Of a DNA stretch of 64,000 bases, positions 10,110 to 23,029 are shown piece by piece. The notes below the pieces were generated by a model, which saw nothing but the letters and a program-made list of their open reading frames with translations, searched no databases and was not told where the DNA came from. Made by a program: the position numbers and the translations under genes. The stretch comes from Acanthaster planci (Eukaryota; Echinodermata; Asteroidea; Valvatida; Acanthasteridae). Each line of letters starts with the position of its first letter. Within the stretch, counting starts at the first letter, position 1. The stretch spans positions 833,646 to 897,645 of the forward strand of contig NW_019091451.1 in assembly GCF_001949145.1 (NCBI RefSeq), in the 5' to 3' direction.

Positions 10110-13100
10110 ATGGGGAGTTTTAGGGGCATTTGGTTGTTCTTTCTCCTGTCGTTGTGTCACCTTCTCGGGACAGAATGCAGAATTTACGAACTGGGTGCAC
10201 GGCTGTTGTACGGGCAATCGGATGCTGCATTGGCTTTCCTTGGCAATGCCGGGGATGTCCTGCAGGACAAACATTTCGGTTTTGGATTGGAAGGGTCACT
10301 GGATTTCGAACTCGAGTGCGAACCAACAACACATGTGAGGACGACTGTGTGTATTTCGTTGATTATTTAGTCGTATATAGAAAATAATTATCGATATCTG
10401 GTTGGAGGCTCTTCAACCTCCATTATGAACTGATGAATGTACACAGGTCCGCCGGGAAGGCCTCGGTACTGGGAATTAGGGAATTACTTCGTTTGTTCTT
10501 TATTACAGCAGCATCAAAACATGAATACAACTGTTTGTGTATGATGTGGGACATATTAATATTGCGTGAATTGGGAAATTTGGGGGGGGGGGTTGATGAA
10601 AAGGTAAGTTGTCAGGTAGTGTTGAGACAATAATCAACAAAGTATCAACAAAGTCTGCCAACTGCTGAATTCAGTATTTCCGAGTCCTGCCAGGGTGTGG
10701 CATTGAATGCATGTAGCAGTCTTCATAAATGTGCTTAGATATACTTTATTTTGTAACAGTCGTCAGGTTTTGTTTTCATGTACAGTACATCATTGGTGTA
10801 AGCAGCCAGCAGTAAAAGACAGGATATAAGCTCAGACATCCGGTTGAAATCAGTCACATTTTTTTTTACGCCCATATTTTTGTATACATCTTTCAGAAGA
10901 ATTCAGAGATTGCCATCCCAAACCTGTGGCTTCTGGGCTGCACAGCATTAGAGAAAAGAGAGGTAAGACAGCAGACTGCTTGCATCTGACAGCTACACAT
11001 AGTCTCTATGTATGCACTCTATGGTCATTTCTCCAGACTACTGTAGTCACAAGGCCAGACAGAAGACTGGTCAGAAGTAACAGGGAGAACAGTAGCAGAG
11101 GAATGTTTTTGCTTTATAGTTTATTTGAATGGCTTGTGACGCACAGTGAGACTGGAGGTCTTGTGTTAGCCATTGGGTGCACAAAGCCGATCAACAGGAA
11201 CCGTTCACTGTGCGACAGCGCGCTCATGTGCACTGGTACCCAACGGCCGTTGCTTGTCTACCTTCAGTTTGGGCATAAATAATGAGGAGCCCTGTGATTG
11301 GTCAGTGTGACCCTCAGCGCGCCGCAGCCAACTGCCATTTCAACCAGCGCGGCTAAGAATTGCACACACACACATGTACGGAAAGTGGCTGCAGCCAGTT
11401 TCCATGTCTTGTGTATCGATCGCAGCCGTAGTCAAGGATTTGGTCGCGGCTCGTCTTCGCAAGTACATATGTGAACCGTGAGACTCTAAGACACTGATCA
11501 GGAAATATTTGCTCCTTTTTTTTGGAAAATGGCATGCTTTTGGCCCTTTTTTTTCTTTGGTACTCAAAACAAAGGTATGTAAGCCATCTTACATAACATT
11601 TTTGGGGGAAATGAAGCAACATTTCTGTGGGTACACAACTCGATTGGAATCCCTGTTCGTCATGCATAACCTATGGCAGAAAAGGCTCTTTTTCTGTGGG
11701 GTTCATGGGAGAGGAGTGGACGTCGAACCCCACAGTTCTGGGGGTAAGGTCCGATTGGTTCAATGTCAGAACAACAACAACTGTGTGTAATCCAGAGTGG
11801 CTATTTATACCTGTACAAAGAACAAAACATTCGATCCTCACATCAAACAAGGGAAAAGCATAAGAAAGAACAAATACAGCATGTAGTGTGGCAAAGACAA
11901 CTTTACAGGCTCGATCACAAGAGGGCGCTAGCACAACCCAGCAATTTGCGCTATTTACATGAATCTCTGGCTCACACACACATGGTAGTGATGCATAATG
12001 CACTGTCAGCACAGCAGGTCTTGATGGTGCAAACGTAGCGTGAACGCACTGGCTAGATGCCATGCATGCTATCAGGTAATATTAGAGATAACCAGTAATC
12101 ATTAACGAATAGTCAATAACTGAACTAGGACCTCTTACTTGTTCTTGACTAATTGAATGCACGTACTGAGGCCCTTTTCTTTTCTTTGTGGGAATTTTCG
12201 AAAACTTTGATGGCTGATGATTGAGTAAAGTTAGGCTGATTTTATTTTGTATGTTATTTTTCTGCTCCTGGGGCTGGGTCTGGTTGGGACCACACGTTTT
12301 GCTCATTGGTCACACTGTGGAACAGAACTCTGTTATGATATACCAAAGCCCCCCTACAATTCTTTGTTGAAGAAATCTTCCCATGGCATCGTGCCAGCCA
12401 GGGCTCATTTATTAACCTCCTTGGAAAGTATGCCATTTGTCAATTAGTGAGTTAGCAAATATATTTGTGTACTTAGTGACTGGCACTCTAGTATCTGCCA
12501 CTGTCATGATGTGGCTACACAAAAATGCACTTTGAAGTGTATTGTATATTGCTGTTTTTGAAATTCGCTCATCGCCTAGCGCCCGAACAGGGCGCTGTGA
12601 AGGGCTGATGGCCTTGCATAGATTTTAGTGAAGGAAATCCATCACGCGGTCAAAGCTAACAATATGCAGAGCATTGCTGGTAAGTTTCTGCCAGGTGCAG
12701 AACATATTCTCACTATACTTTATTAGTTCATCCAAAACTGATCAGGATAACCAATGATTTGAAATATATTGCCAAAAGACGTGATCAATGACACTTAAAA
12801 AGAAGATAAATTACCGTGATTGCATCAAGGCCATGTTTTTATTATATAAGCCGACACTTTGGCCGTATCAAAGAACACGTATTGCCGTTGGCTAACCAGA
12901 AACTTAAAATGACGCCCCGTTAACAGGAAGTTATAATCTTGTGGTTGGAGGTCGTGCACTAAGTAGCCAATCACAGTGCAAAGGGCACTGGGAGATGAGC
13001 GAATTTTTGAAACTATTATGGACATCCAACAGAGGTCAAAGTTTAAGTCTGCCTCTCTGCTCTTGTGATACATACATGTAGATAATGGAAGCCGGCCGTA

Positions 13101-16100
13101 CAGGCTTAAACCAAGCCTGTCAGAAACTGCAGTTTCCCGAGGCCGAGGAGAACTTCACCATGCTGTGCGAGGCTATACCCATGCAGCCCCTGGGCCAGTC
13201 CCCGGGGGGCAACCTCTGGGACGCCCACCACAGCATCCACCGGGACACCTTCCTGAGGTTCGTCATGCTGCAGTGTCCCCGGGAGGTGCCCAACAAGACC
13301 CGGACCAGGGTCGCCGAGGCCCAGTGCAAGGTGATTGCAGTGGAGAAATCAAGATTGGGGCTGGATTATCTGATACAGGCACTATGCTCAAGACCCATGA
13401 GAAATGTGAAGGCCCGTGAAAGTTTGAGAGCCCACAAAAATATTACAATATGCCATAAAACACATATCAGCAGACCTTTCACGAATAGAAAAGGCACTTT
13501 TTAAAAGTTAGAGTCTTTCTCTGAAATTTCAGTTTTTGGAAAGCTTCACCCTGGAGCTACTACATTAACATAAATGTAATGTAAGTCTCTGTTGCTTGCC
13601 AGTGCCTTGAAATTGTTGATGGAACATTGGTGCAGACCTTGCTGTCTCTGACCAGTGGTTAATCTGTACAGTTGTCTCATGCACCTTTACAGTGTTGTCT
13701 TCATGAGCCCTAATGCACTGTAAGAAGTGCATTCAAGAATCCTTCAGTGTGTTTTGTTGTAGAGACAATCAGTGATGGATCCTGTTTGGTTTGGTCATAT
13801 TGGGCATCAAATGGAGCTTTGCGTCAAATCAAACTGGCTGTGCTCTAGACCCTCCTCAGTCCTACGAAACCCTTCAAACCCTCGCACTGGATTCTGAAGA
13901 GTCTGGGGGGTTCAGGGTCAGTGTCATCTTCATCAGTAATTGTCAGTGTGCAGAAGCCATCCGTTGCCGTCCCCACAACAGCCCACTTATCCCCTTGGAC
14001 ATAATAATCACCCTTGCAATGTGGACATTTCACAGGGGAGGCTGGTGCTGATGAACAACAAGGGCTACAGCCACCTGAGCAAGGATGAAGGATCCCTCCC
14101 GCCCATCTACAAGACCCTGTTGGTGTTGTGGATCGTCCTCCTTGCCCTCTGGATTGTGAACTGGTTCAAGTTCAGACAGGTACAAAAAACCAAAAAAACG
14201 CAGTACAAAATCTGAGCAGTATCATCTGCTGAGCAGGTGGTACTGCTCAGCAAATGTATGTGATCATGCAGACATCAACTGGGAACCGGTCCTAACTAAC
14301 ATATTGTATGACATCTTTGCTTGTAATCCGTTTTTGTGAAGCAAATATTTCCTTTGCTTTACAAATCTGTGTGTTCAGCAACTCAATGAAATTTTACGCT
14401 ATACAAGCTCAGGTCAGCAGTTCGTAAGATGAAAAGAAGCTAATGCTCATCTGTAGCGGCTTAACTCTAGGGAGTAAGGCGTGTAATAGTAGAAGTCTGT
14501 GCCCCATGGGTGGCTGGCTGCCCCCCCTCCCCATTGCCCACCATCCCGTTTGAAATGTTGGAACATGCACAGCCCCAGTCATTTGCTTTCAATGCCTCCT
14601 TGGAAAAAAATGTGTGCACCCCTGGGTGCCCCTTCAGAATTTTCGCCCGAGTTGCGCTACTGCCCATCTGTGAAATTACTCTCTGCGCTCAGGTTTACAT
14701 TTGATAAATTTACCAAAGCCACGCACCGGACACAGGTGCGACTATCATGGAGCCCCTCTGCATCAAACTACATGTACTAGTGCTTGTGGATGGCCTGCGC
14801 CCTTGACCCCTCACTTCATCATTGTTTAGATGTGGAGCTGATTTGTTCCATTTTAAGGGTAAAAACGTAAACTTAAATTGCCCTTTATATCTGCAAAAAT
14901 GAGTCTTTTTAAAACGACTTTGTGCATTTTTGTTGCCCGTCTTTCTTGGCAGTATTCCAACCGCCTGCACAAGTTACTCTTTGTTGCCCCTTCGTTTAAG
15001 TTCCTGCTTCTCATCCTGACCCTGGCATGGTGGGAAGTCATTGCAGCCACAGGTAGGCCATCACAGAGGGTACGGCAGATGATAAGGGCCAGTTCATACC
15101 TGGCACATGAGCAGACATGAGCACAATTTTGTGATGTCTGATCGAAATACTTGTGCTGTGAAGTTCCTGAAGTTGAACATGTTCCAACTGGGCGATTATC
15201 ACTGCAAACATTTCTTGGCATTTGCCTGAAGTACGAGTCGGTCTTTTAACCCCTTCATGCCGGGATTCTTTTGACCGTGACTGCTGGGCTGCGGTATGCC
15301 CAGTGTGCAAAGCCCTGTCCAGCAGCAGGCCCACAGATGCATGATGAATAGAGTGTATGTGTGCTATGCACTAATCCTCACACAAAGCCGCTGGTGTCGA
15401 CGTCTCCCGGAACGAAGGGATTAAAGGGGTTATGTAGCAAACTTGCATGTTGTCACCGGGCCACTCTGTGCTAATATGCAAAAGAATGAAAAGTATTTTA
15501 CATAGACCTTTGTGCAACAGTAAAGCATCAAAATTGTAGCTCCCAACTTCCAAGTCATTCCTAGGACGTGACCCCAGATAAAGTCAGGTTGGCCTCCCAG
15601 TTTCCTCACTCTTCTGGTTCAGTCTCAGTTATCCAACGGTCAAATGTTGAATCCCTGCAGTTCCATAGAATCTTATTAACAGCATTCGTTTCTCCAGATA
15701 CATGTAGTGGTGTCAGCAGACTACTTCATCACCAAGTACCATTTTCAAACTACGTAGTGTTCAAAAACCAACTAAGTCTCAAGTTTGTATGGAGTCAGTT
15801 GCTGAGATTGCTGAGGTAATGGTCAATGTTTAGAACCAACACTAAGGCAACTGACGTCACCCTTCATCACTCCATTTGTGTCATTGCTAATGATCTGTTT
15901 AAGCACTGAATAAGACTCAATGAGTTTCTCAGCAGTAGAAGCGGCACACGTGTATTTACGATATATCATTTCATTGGTTGACTTGCAGGCTACGAGAATA
16001 CCTCCCTACAGATGTGTCGGGACATGGTGCAGAGTACAGAGATCGCCATGCTGTTCATGAGCATGATGCTGGCCGCCGAGGGTTGGTGTGTCATTAGGCC

Positions 16101-17702
16101 TCGCATCAGGAACATACGCTGTGTCCTGATACCAGGTGAGTAAATTAAACCTACCTGGGGAACCTCACAGGAGAGCGTCAGGCAAAGCCTACATTAAACG
16201 TGCGGCCAGTCAAGGGTTAATCCTGGATTTGAAGAAAAGTGGGGTGGGCGTTCCAACTTCAGAAGCCCAAGTTGATACACACAGTTATGACTCTCAGAGC
16301 TCACATTGCATTGGGTTTTGTGTCTGTTTATTTTTCTGTTGTAGGATTATTTCTTGTGTTCCTCGGCTCCTCAATATGTGTCATCTGGGTGCACAATTAC
16401 TTCATGGTGAGTTGAAATTTGCCTTTTATGCATTGGAGCATTTTTTGGTGCATGTATGTTTGAGTTAGAGACAGACTTTCACATCACAGGCAAAATTTGA
16501 AATGTCATAAACGTGCCTTGTTGGTATGTAATTTAGATATACAGCGAAACAAATTTCAGGTGTCTCTGGACACCTTCACTCTAATGCTCCTGGATTCTTC
16601 CAAAGCCAGCATGAGGATTCATCAGGGGATTTATCTTACACAGAACATGCTGCAAGTAATGTTGTAGCATTTAGAAGGTGCACAGTATCTCACAGTTCCT
16701 GTCATTCAAAGGTGCCAATAGGTGCGCAGTATCTCACAGTCCCTGTCATTCAAAGGTGCCAATAGGTGCACAGTATCTCACAGTTCCTGTCATTCAAAGG
16801 TGCCAATATTTATCATTATCCCTGTACATCGGACTCATGTCATCTAAACATTCCTGGAACCATCTCAGCACCCTGGGGAGTATACTAGCTCAATGCTGCC
16901 ATATCAAGTGTAAAAGGCTAAACACAATAACCATATCTGCCTTCCCAGGTACCCAATTAGAGGCATAGAGAGGTTAATGTAACTTGCTAAAGGTCACATA
17001 TAATCACCTGCTAGGATCTGAAACCCCCACTCTGTGATCAGAAACCGCACACCTTAACTGCTAGGCCACATATCCCCACGTCGCGTTGACTTCCTGCACG
17101 ATTTTTTGGAAATGCTTAGCTAAGTCTGCCTGTAGGGGTTTGTATGGATATTTGGAAGAGTTTTTTTTTTCTGTCCTCTGCTGATCTAGGCATTTGCTGT
17201 GTGTAGTATTGTGTTCGTTATCTACCGTGCCCTTAAGTGGTGCACCTACAACCTGGACTACCTAACACAGCAGGTCCTGCGCAGCCTGCACACCGCCGCC
17301 GAGAAGCGCCTCCGATTCCGTGGCGTCAGCATCGCCAAACAGCTCACGGAGAAGCGCAACATCTTTGTCCGGTTGCGGCTGGTCTGTGCCATCTACACCA
17401 TTGTCTTTGCCGTGACGGTTACCATGTCCACCTTCCTGACAGAGTACGCCTGGGCCCGGACACTAGCCGCCGAGTTGCCCGAAGTTGCGGCCTTTGCCGC
17501 CCTGGGGCTGATCTTCAGGCTGCGGGACTTTGGGCCGTTTGAGCGCATCGAGGTCATCCAGCCCAAGGAGAGCTCGGTGCTCATGCTGCTGCCATTCTCA
17601 AGCAAAAAGTGTCCGATCAGACAAAAAATTGTGCTCGGTGATCCGGTGGAAAGTTCCACTGAGTATTCGGACGACGACGGCTATGAGGATGATAAGACAT
17701 GA
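10110..17702 (+). CDS. GOST-type seven-transmembrane receptor-like protein
   Basis: Eight exons: 10110-10334, 10897-10962, 13082-13330, 14036-14179, 14953-15052, 15989-16135, 16345-16406 and 17190-17702. Phases close to a 501 aa protein. The start has a strong context (AACCATGG) and opens a signal peptide (about 1-23, ending GTEC). A luminal domain with two N-glycosylation sequons (NFT, NKT) follows. It ends in GRLVLMNNKGYSHLS before TM1, the layout seen ahead of TM1 in GPR107/108 and TMEM87 proteins. Seven hydrophobic segments lie near residues 203-224, 236-260, 275-296, 310-331, 332-349, 390-414 and 420-441. The tail is acidic (SDDDGYEDD). GOST proteins act in the Golgi and secretory pathway. 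I cannot place it with one named member; GPR180/TMEM145-like is the alternative. The exon 3 acceptor (13081) is the least certain junction. Confidence 0.75.
16678..16809 (+). repeat. 44 bp tandem repeat, three units
   Basis: Three near-identical 44 bp units (16678-16721, 16722-16765, 16766-16809), each starting GTGCACAGTATCTCACAG (second unit with GTGCGC). They lie in the last intron of the GOST-type gene, directly before a SINE-like sequence. 44 is not a multiple of three and the repeat is not coding. Confidence 0.9.
16810..17080 (-). mobile_element. tRNA-derived SINE (family C), in intron 7 of the GOST gene
   Basis: Read on the minus strand from 17080, the head has an A-box-like TGGCCTAGCAG and a B-box-like GGTTTCAGATCC about 45 bases later. 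A body with TAGCAAGTTACATTAACCTC and GGGTACCTGGGAAGG follows. This is the usual tRNA-head plus body layout of a SINE. Ends are approximate and no clear target duplication was identified. Confidence 0.5.
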
Positions 17703-18159
17703 AGAGAAAAGTGGTAAACAGTCTCCATACCACAAGCCAACTCACAGCTTGAAAAGCTGACTTCTGTCTACAACCCCAAGAGGCTCCACCTACGTGATCA
17801 TTGTGTTAATTCCTTTTCATCACCTGTATTGTGGTAGCATGGCAGTTTATGGAGGTTTACATGGTCAGAGTTTGAATATTGGCCTTTACCCTTTTGCCAA
17901 CACTGTGTTTGAAGGGCTGTACTGGTATATTCATTGTTTCACCCAGTGGCCTCTCTAGGTCTTAGATTGGGGGGGTGTTGCATAATGGAGGTTTCTTCAT
18001 CTGCAAAAGAATCCTACTCCCCAGAAAGGTGACAGTCCTGAAATCGCCCATGCTTTCATTCCTATTTATAAAATTAAAACTATTGGTAACAAGTCATTAG
18101 CAAATCCCCCCGAACTTGATCGGCCTCTGGTTTTACCAAGAATTTGTTACATAAATCTT

Positions 18160-18252
18160 CACAACCATACTGTGGTGGGACTCAAACCCGTCACCTCCTA
18201 CTCATGCAGAGATCTTGGCATTCAACCACTGAGCTTAATAGCGGGGTAAATG
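18160..18252 (-). mobile_element. tRNA-like SINE head (family D)
   Basis: On the minus strand, TAAGCTCAGTGGTTGAATG (A-box region) is followed about 35 bases later by GGGTTTGAGTCCCACC (B-box region, fitting GGTTYGANTCC). No body or target duplication could be delimited. It could be a degenerate SINE or a tRNA pseudogene. Confidence 0.5.
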
Positions 18253-18291
18253 CCGGTCCTAATCCAGTCTAGCAACAGAATAGGCAGTAAT

Positions 18292-18646
18292 CCTTTTGTG
18301 AGATAAATTTGAATAAAATCTAGTACCCTGAGCTTTATAATTACACGTAAACATAATAATTCGAATTCCCCAGACTAAAGACACTGTTGCCATACCCCGT
18401 GATTCGGAGCAAGCTTTTGCATAGCGACCACCATCTCTGGAATGGACTGGTTCCTTTGTGCCCTTCTTATCCATTGAAAACTGTGTATTGATACAAGGCG
18501 TCTCTTGTGTAACTAAGCAAAAGCTTGCCCCGAATCACGAGGTATAGAAACAGTGTCTCTAGTATCGATAATTCAAATTACTTTGTTCACATGAATTTAA
18601 AGAACTCAGTGTACCAGATTTTATTCAAATTTAACTCGCAAAAGGC
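18292..18646. mobile_element. 355 bp fold-back element with ~130 bp arms
   Basis: The left arm 18292-18421 and the right arm 18517-18646 are imperfect reverse complements. They share blocks such as AAATTTGAATAAAATCT, GACACTGTT, GTGATTCGG and GCAAGCTTTTGC. A ~95 bp loop separates them. No open frame of note. It resembles a long-armed MITE or fold-back transposon and would make a strong RNA hairpin if transcribed in the GOST gene's 3' region. Confidence 0.8.
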
Positions 18647-21600
18647 TTCTTGACAACTTCAAAGAATTTTTATGTGAAGATCAGATGAACTATCTGAGGC
18701 AAACATAAAGTAAGTTTCATAATTTTCAAAGTAGTTGAAAACCTCACTCATGCATGTGTTTCCAATGTAACAGTGCCCATCATCCACCGATGGAGATCAA
18801 AAGTCACACATTGCCTTCCTAACTGGAGTATTTTTTTGGTGAGAATATTTATATCTGGTTGTAGTCTTCAAGACTGTTCTTTTTTTAATTGTGACATGGG
18901 CAACATTAACCAAAGCATTTCCACGTGTATATTTTTTCTTTGACCTCTGGACGCCCAGATTTTTTTTCAAAATGAACCTAGCTGGAGAATCATTCATGGC
19001 TCAGAGCTACCATGTTTGACATAAGCTAGGCTGTTTAAAGAAAGCCAGATGCCACAAATAGTCTCGAGGGGGGAGCAGCTGCACAATATCTGTTCCGTTC
19101 TTCTCACTTCAACTTTTGCAATACTCAGAATCTCATCATTTCCACCATGGAGCAAAATTTGCCATGATGACAGGCTGCATATGGTGGCCAAGTTCAACAC
19201 GGGTCTGCCTCCTTCCACTTGTTTGTGTATGTGCTAAATGAACGAGATGTTTGACGTTTTCACCACACTTGTCACCCACATTTATGAAGATACCAACGTG
19301 CCCTCCGTGAAAATGTCTTTGAAAATCATTATTAGTATTTATTCATCCTGTACTGTCAGTTGGTTATAGTAACCGCGTACTCTGAATAATGTTCCTTTTA
19401 TATTTAACTTTAGACACAACTAACTCTGGATGTAATTTTTTTGTGGTCCACCGGCGAAGCTGAAGGAGCTTCCTGTATTTGTTTTTGGACCCCCCATTAT
19501 GTCAACAGTCATGATTAAAACAATAGAAATGGATTTACCATCATAACTCGAGAAGAACTGGGCATATTAGCTGCCAACTTGGTATGCGGATTGGTCTTGG
19601 TGTCTTCTGGAAGCCTATTGATTTTTCAACTTTATAGGCTAAAGGTCATATATTTTAAACAACAGAAATGGCTTTTCCAACGGAGATGCTTTGTGATGAA
19701 AAATTAAAGTCGTGGTTGTAAGCATGGGGTTTTGAGGGGCACCCCTGTATGGGTAATACTCCATTCTTGGTTTTTAAAAGTATAAATATGTAAATATTCA
19801 ACTCATGAATAAATTACCGTATCATGGACGCATACTTTAATCAGCTATTCAGCATTATTGGTGAAGGTGCTTTTACTGAGCGTGCAGATGTTTTTATCAA
19901 TTATAATATGGCACAACGATAACGTACATGCAAGGCTACACTATGCTTGCACAATTCTTTGTCGGCACCGTCCCATTTCAAATGTTTTTGTGTGCAAACG
20001 ATAGGATCATTTGATCAATCGTGAATTTTAAGTGCATTGTGTAATAAATTCTCACTAATTTAATGTGCTTAAATTTTATTTAGTGCAATTCTGCATCCTG
20101 ATACTTGTTTTTACTGTTTGTTCTGGATTTCTGGATAATGAAATTTTATAAATGTATAGATTGTATTGGGATTGCTAAATTATAAGCTGTGAAACCACGA
20201 GGCTAATTTTAAACTGCGCAAGTGAATGTAGCTGAGAGCAACCATGTTAATATGTAATTGGTCTCTGGCCTCAAGGTGAATCCACATTTGTGGCATCACT
20301 ATTTTTATGTGTGCTGCCAAGTCACAAAAAATTAATACATTTTAAGGTGGATGAATTTTAGCAAATGCTTTGTGCATGAATTTTTACACGTGTTCACTTT
20401 TACATTATCAACTAGTTGCAAACTGCAGTGCCACAAAGTCAGGGACTAGCTGTAACCTAAGAAAGATTTCATACTGAACCTCCTGGAAAGAAGCAATCAA
20501 GTAACGAGAATGTAAAGTTTGTTAAAACTTTGGTTTGTTTTAATTTGGATCATGCATCAGAATTCAGAATTGTGTTCATTTTTACAAAATAAATATCAAC
20601 TTTTATTTATATTTGATAGAGCACCAAAGTGTACATGCATCTGTGAATTGTATTTCCACTAGGAAAGAAAAATAAACTTAGGAACATTAACAACTATAAC
20701 ATCAACGGCGATGACTGAAAATTTGGTGTTAAAATGTGGTGGCTGTCTTTATTCCGTGAACACATTGAACAGCCTTGTGCTCAACATTCTAATAAACAAT
20801 ACAGAGGAGTGCTCCTTTTCCGGAACTGAATACGTTTAAACCTATTGCCAAAGACAATTTTGGCTTGGATGCATCCATCCTCAGTCCTTCAAAATCCTCC
20901 CATTGCATCCATGGAAAATTTAGATACAGTCTCAATCCTCCAAAATCCTGTCATTTTCCTGAACGTTTTCTTGGAGGGGTGACCACTGCCTTGATCCTTC
21001 AAAGTCTTCCTGCAATTCCTGTCATGTTATTGTGCAAGTGGTATCCTTGAGCAGCGTGGATGATGTCGCATGTAGTCTAGGTCTGAATTAATGCGTGGCT
21101 CGGCATACACAGCACAAGGTCTAGCCCAGGACCTTAACACAACATACCCTTCACGATCAGCCACTCTCTTGGTGATTAAGCTTAAATCCTCCCAAATCCT
21201 CCAAAACTGCCTACAGAATTGTGGGTTGAGGAGGTTAGAGTAAACGAATTGGACCATCCTTATGAAAGCCTCTCCCCTGCTTGTTCAGCCTGTTACATCC
21301 TACCATACACGTGATTTATGCACATGACAATTTTCTTCTTTCATCTCTCTGTATATTACAAATTAAATAATTTAGATTAGATTAATGACAACTGAAAACA
21401 GTTTCATACTGAATACATAAAACCTCTTCGCAAACCAGTCTCCAGCCTTCCTACTGGCAAGCATACAAGTGTACTAAAAGTTTCTTTAATGTTTAAGGCC
21501 TTAAAAGACAAGCTACTTTAACCACTTGCTGCTGGGTGGTTTGTCACAAGGCCCAGTTCCCTTTGTCCGATTTCGGAGACCCCGGCCACGCGTATAAACA

Positions 21601-21829
21601 CACGGTGCGCAAAACTGGAGTCCCCGGCAGCAAGTGGTTAAATGTTTATCACCAGCTGCAGTGAAAGGAAATGACAATAGGTAAATAAAGAGCTCAACCA
21701 TTACTCAAACATGCAATGGGACATACTTCAACCAAAGTAAAAAGTCAATATAAAAATCTGAGATATGATGGTGCACAACGAACACAAATCTATTGGCAAG
21801 ACCAGTGTTAACCAGTCAAGACCATCACG

Positions 21830-21990
21830 ACATTTCACCTGACCACAGACAAGACCAAGTGTAAGACCCGTCACAAGACCCGTCACAAGTAACAGGGTGA
21901 ACAATGACAAAGGGAAGCTTTTGTTGCAGTTTGTTTAAATGGCTTGTGACTTGAATTCGGGCTTGGGGTCTAGTGTTGGTCTTTGATGGT
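21830..21990 (-). repeat. Second member of the 24 bp-repeat element family
   Basis: Read in reverse complement this matches the region around 2.87-3.05 kb: AAATGGCTTGTGAC, TTTGTCATTGTTCACC and GTTACTTGTGACGGGTC correspond to blocks there. Here only two or three degenerate repeat units remain. A third, more diverged relative is near 11.05-11.17 kb. Confidence 0.55.
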
Positions 21991-23029
21991 CTTATTGGGT
22001 CTTGTAATTGTCTCGACTACAACCATGTTTTTGACAACAAAACAGGGGCATCACCATGAGTTTGTTTATTTTTTGGGGGAGGGGACACTTTGCAGTGATC
22101 TGACAAATTGTAAATGGCAGGAGTAAATTCCAAGGTACTTTCAAACACATTGGTGATTTTCACCCCCTTTCCCTCGCGTTTTTCCATTTGTTTGTTTCTC
22201 CTTCCTCTTTTCCAAAAATAAATTGGGAGAGGGGGGTCGACAAGTGCCTCCTTCCCCTCCCCACCCTGTGATTATAGTTGCCAGTGGATTTTTTTTGCTT
22301 AGCACAAAAAATACACCAAACAATGTCTCCTACTTAGCACGAACTAGATACAACTGCTCATGAAATCCACAAGTTTCTCATTCTGACAGGAAAGTGGCCT
22401 TTTCCCATCATGTGGATCTTAAATTGACACCTACAGGCATGAACCCACACAACTCATCATCAGATACGTCAAACAAAATATGCTTGCTTTCTTTGCCAGA
22501 GTTCACTCCTTTTTTTCAATTCAACAAGAATATGAAATATAAGTGGTAAAGTGGGTATAAACTTCATGGACCATCTTGCTTGTTTTCCATTCAAAGTAAT
22601 GTGACCAACCTGAGGCTGGAAGGAAAATTAGTCTGTTCCCTTTCATCAAAATTTGAAGTTGTATTATTATTGCTCAAGGGGCTACAGGAAACAAGACAAA
22701 CATGGCAGCATCAGGATGAAGGTCTTTAGAACAGAAAGCGTTCAGGCTATTCAAGTTGCTTCCAATTACAAGACTGAACTCGAGTAAACAGGTGTACCAG
22801 AAATGTCATGAGAATTTGCAAACAGACTCTGAGTCCGAGTACTGAGGTTGAGTACTTTTACAAATATCTGCATATTTCGTGTTTATCCGTGTCACCTGTG
22901 TGCCCAAGTACTTGTTTTCCCTTCTTACATGAGGAACTCAGCCAACTTTGTCGTGGTACTTTGGTCTATTCCTGATGGCTACATTTAAACTTAATTGGGG
23001 GCTTGGAAATGAACTAGGCCACTGCCCTG

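Larger units (their letters stand above)
17703..23029. other. Intergenic / probable long 3' UTR stretch between the GOST gene and SERAC1
   Basis: No exon that I can support. The two genes converge here, so parts are probably 3' UTR of each. Several AATAAA words on the plus strand (for example near 19808, 20588, 20671 and 20792) could end the GOST transcript. AATAAA on the minus strand near 22064 could serve SERAC1, but none is decisive. The stretch holds a tRNA-like SINE head near 18.16-18.25 kb, a large fold-back element at 18.29-18.65 kb and a member of the 24 bp-repeat family near 21.85-21.99 kb. Confidence 0.55.

Noticed and set aside
16560-16660. Possible extra exon after exon 7 of the GOST gene (CAG|GTGTCTCTGGAC...)
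   Set aside because: Including it would break the phase 0 join between 16406 and 17190 and would split a transmembrane helix region; the direct join is open and consistent.
17010-17080. Functional tRNA gene
   Set aside because: A and B boxes are recognisable but cloverleaf stems cannot be drawn and a SINE body follows; the same applies to the heads at 18.2, 29.7, 32.75, 34.0, 35.7 and 51.9 kb.
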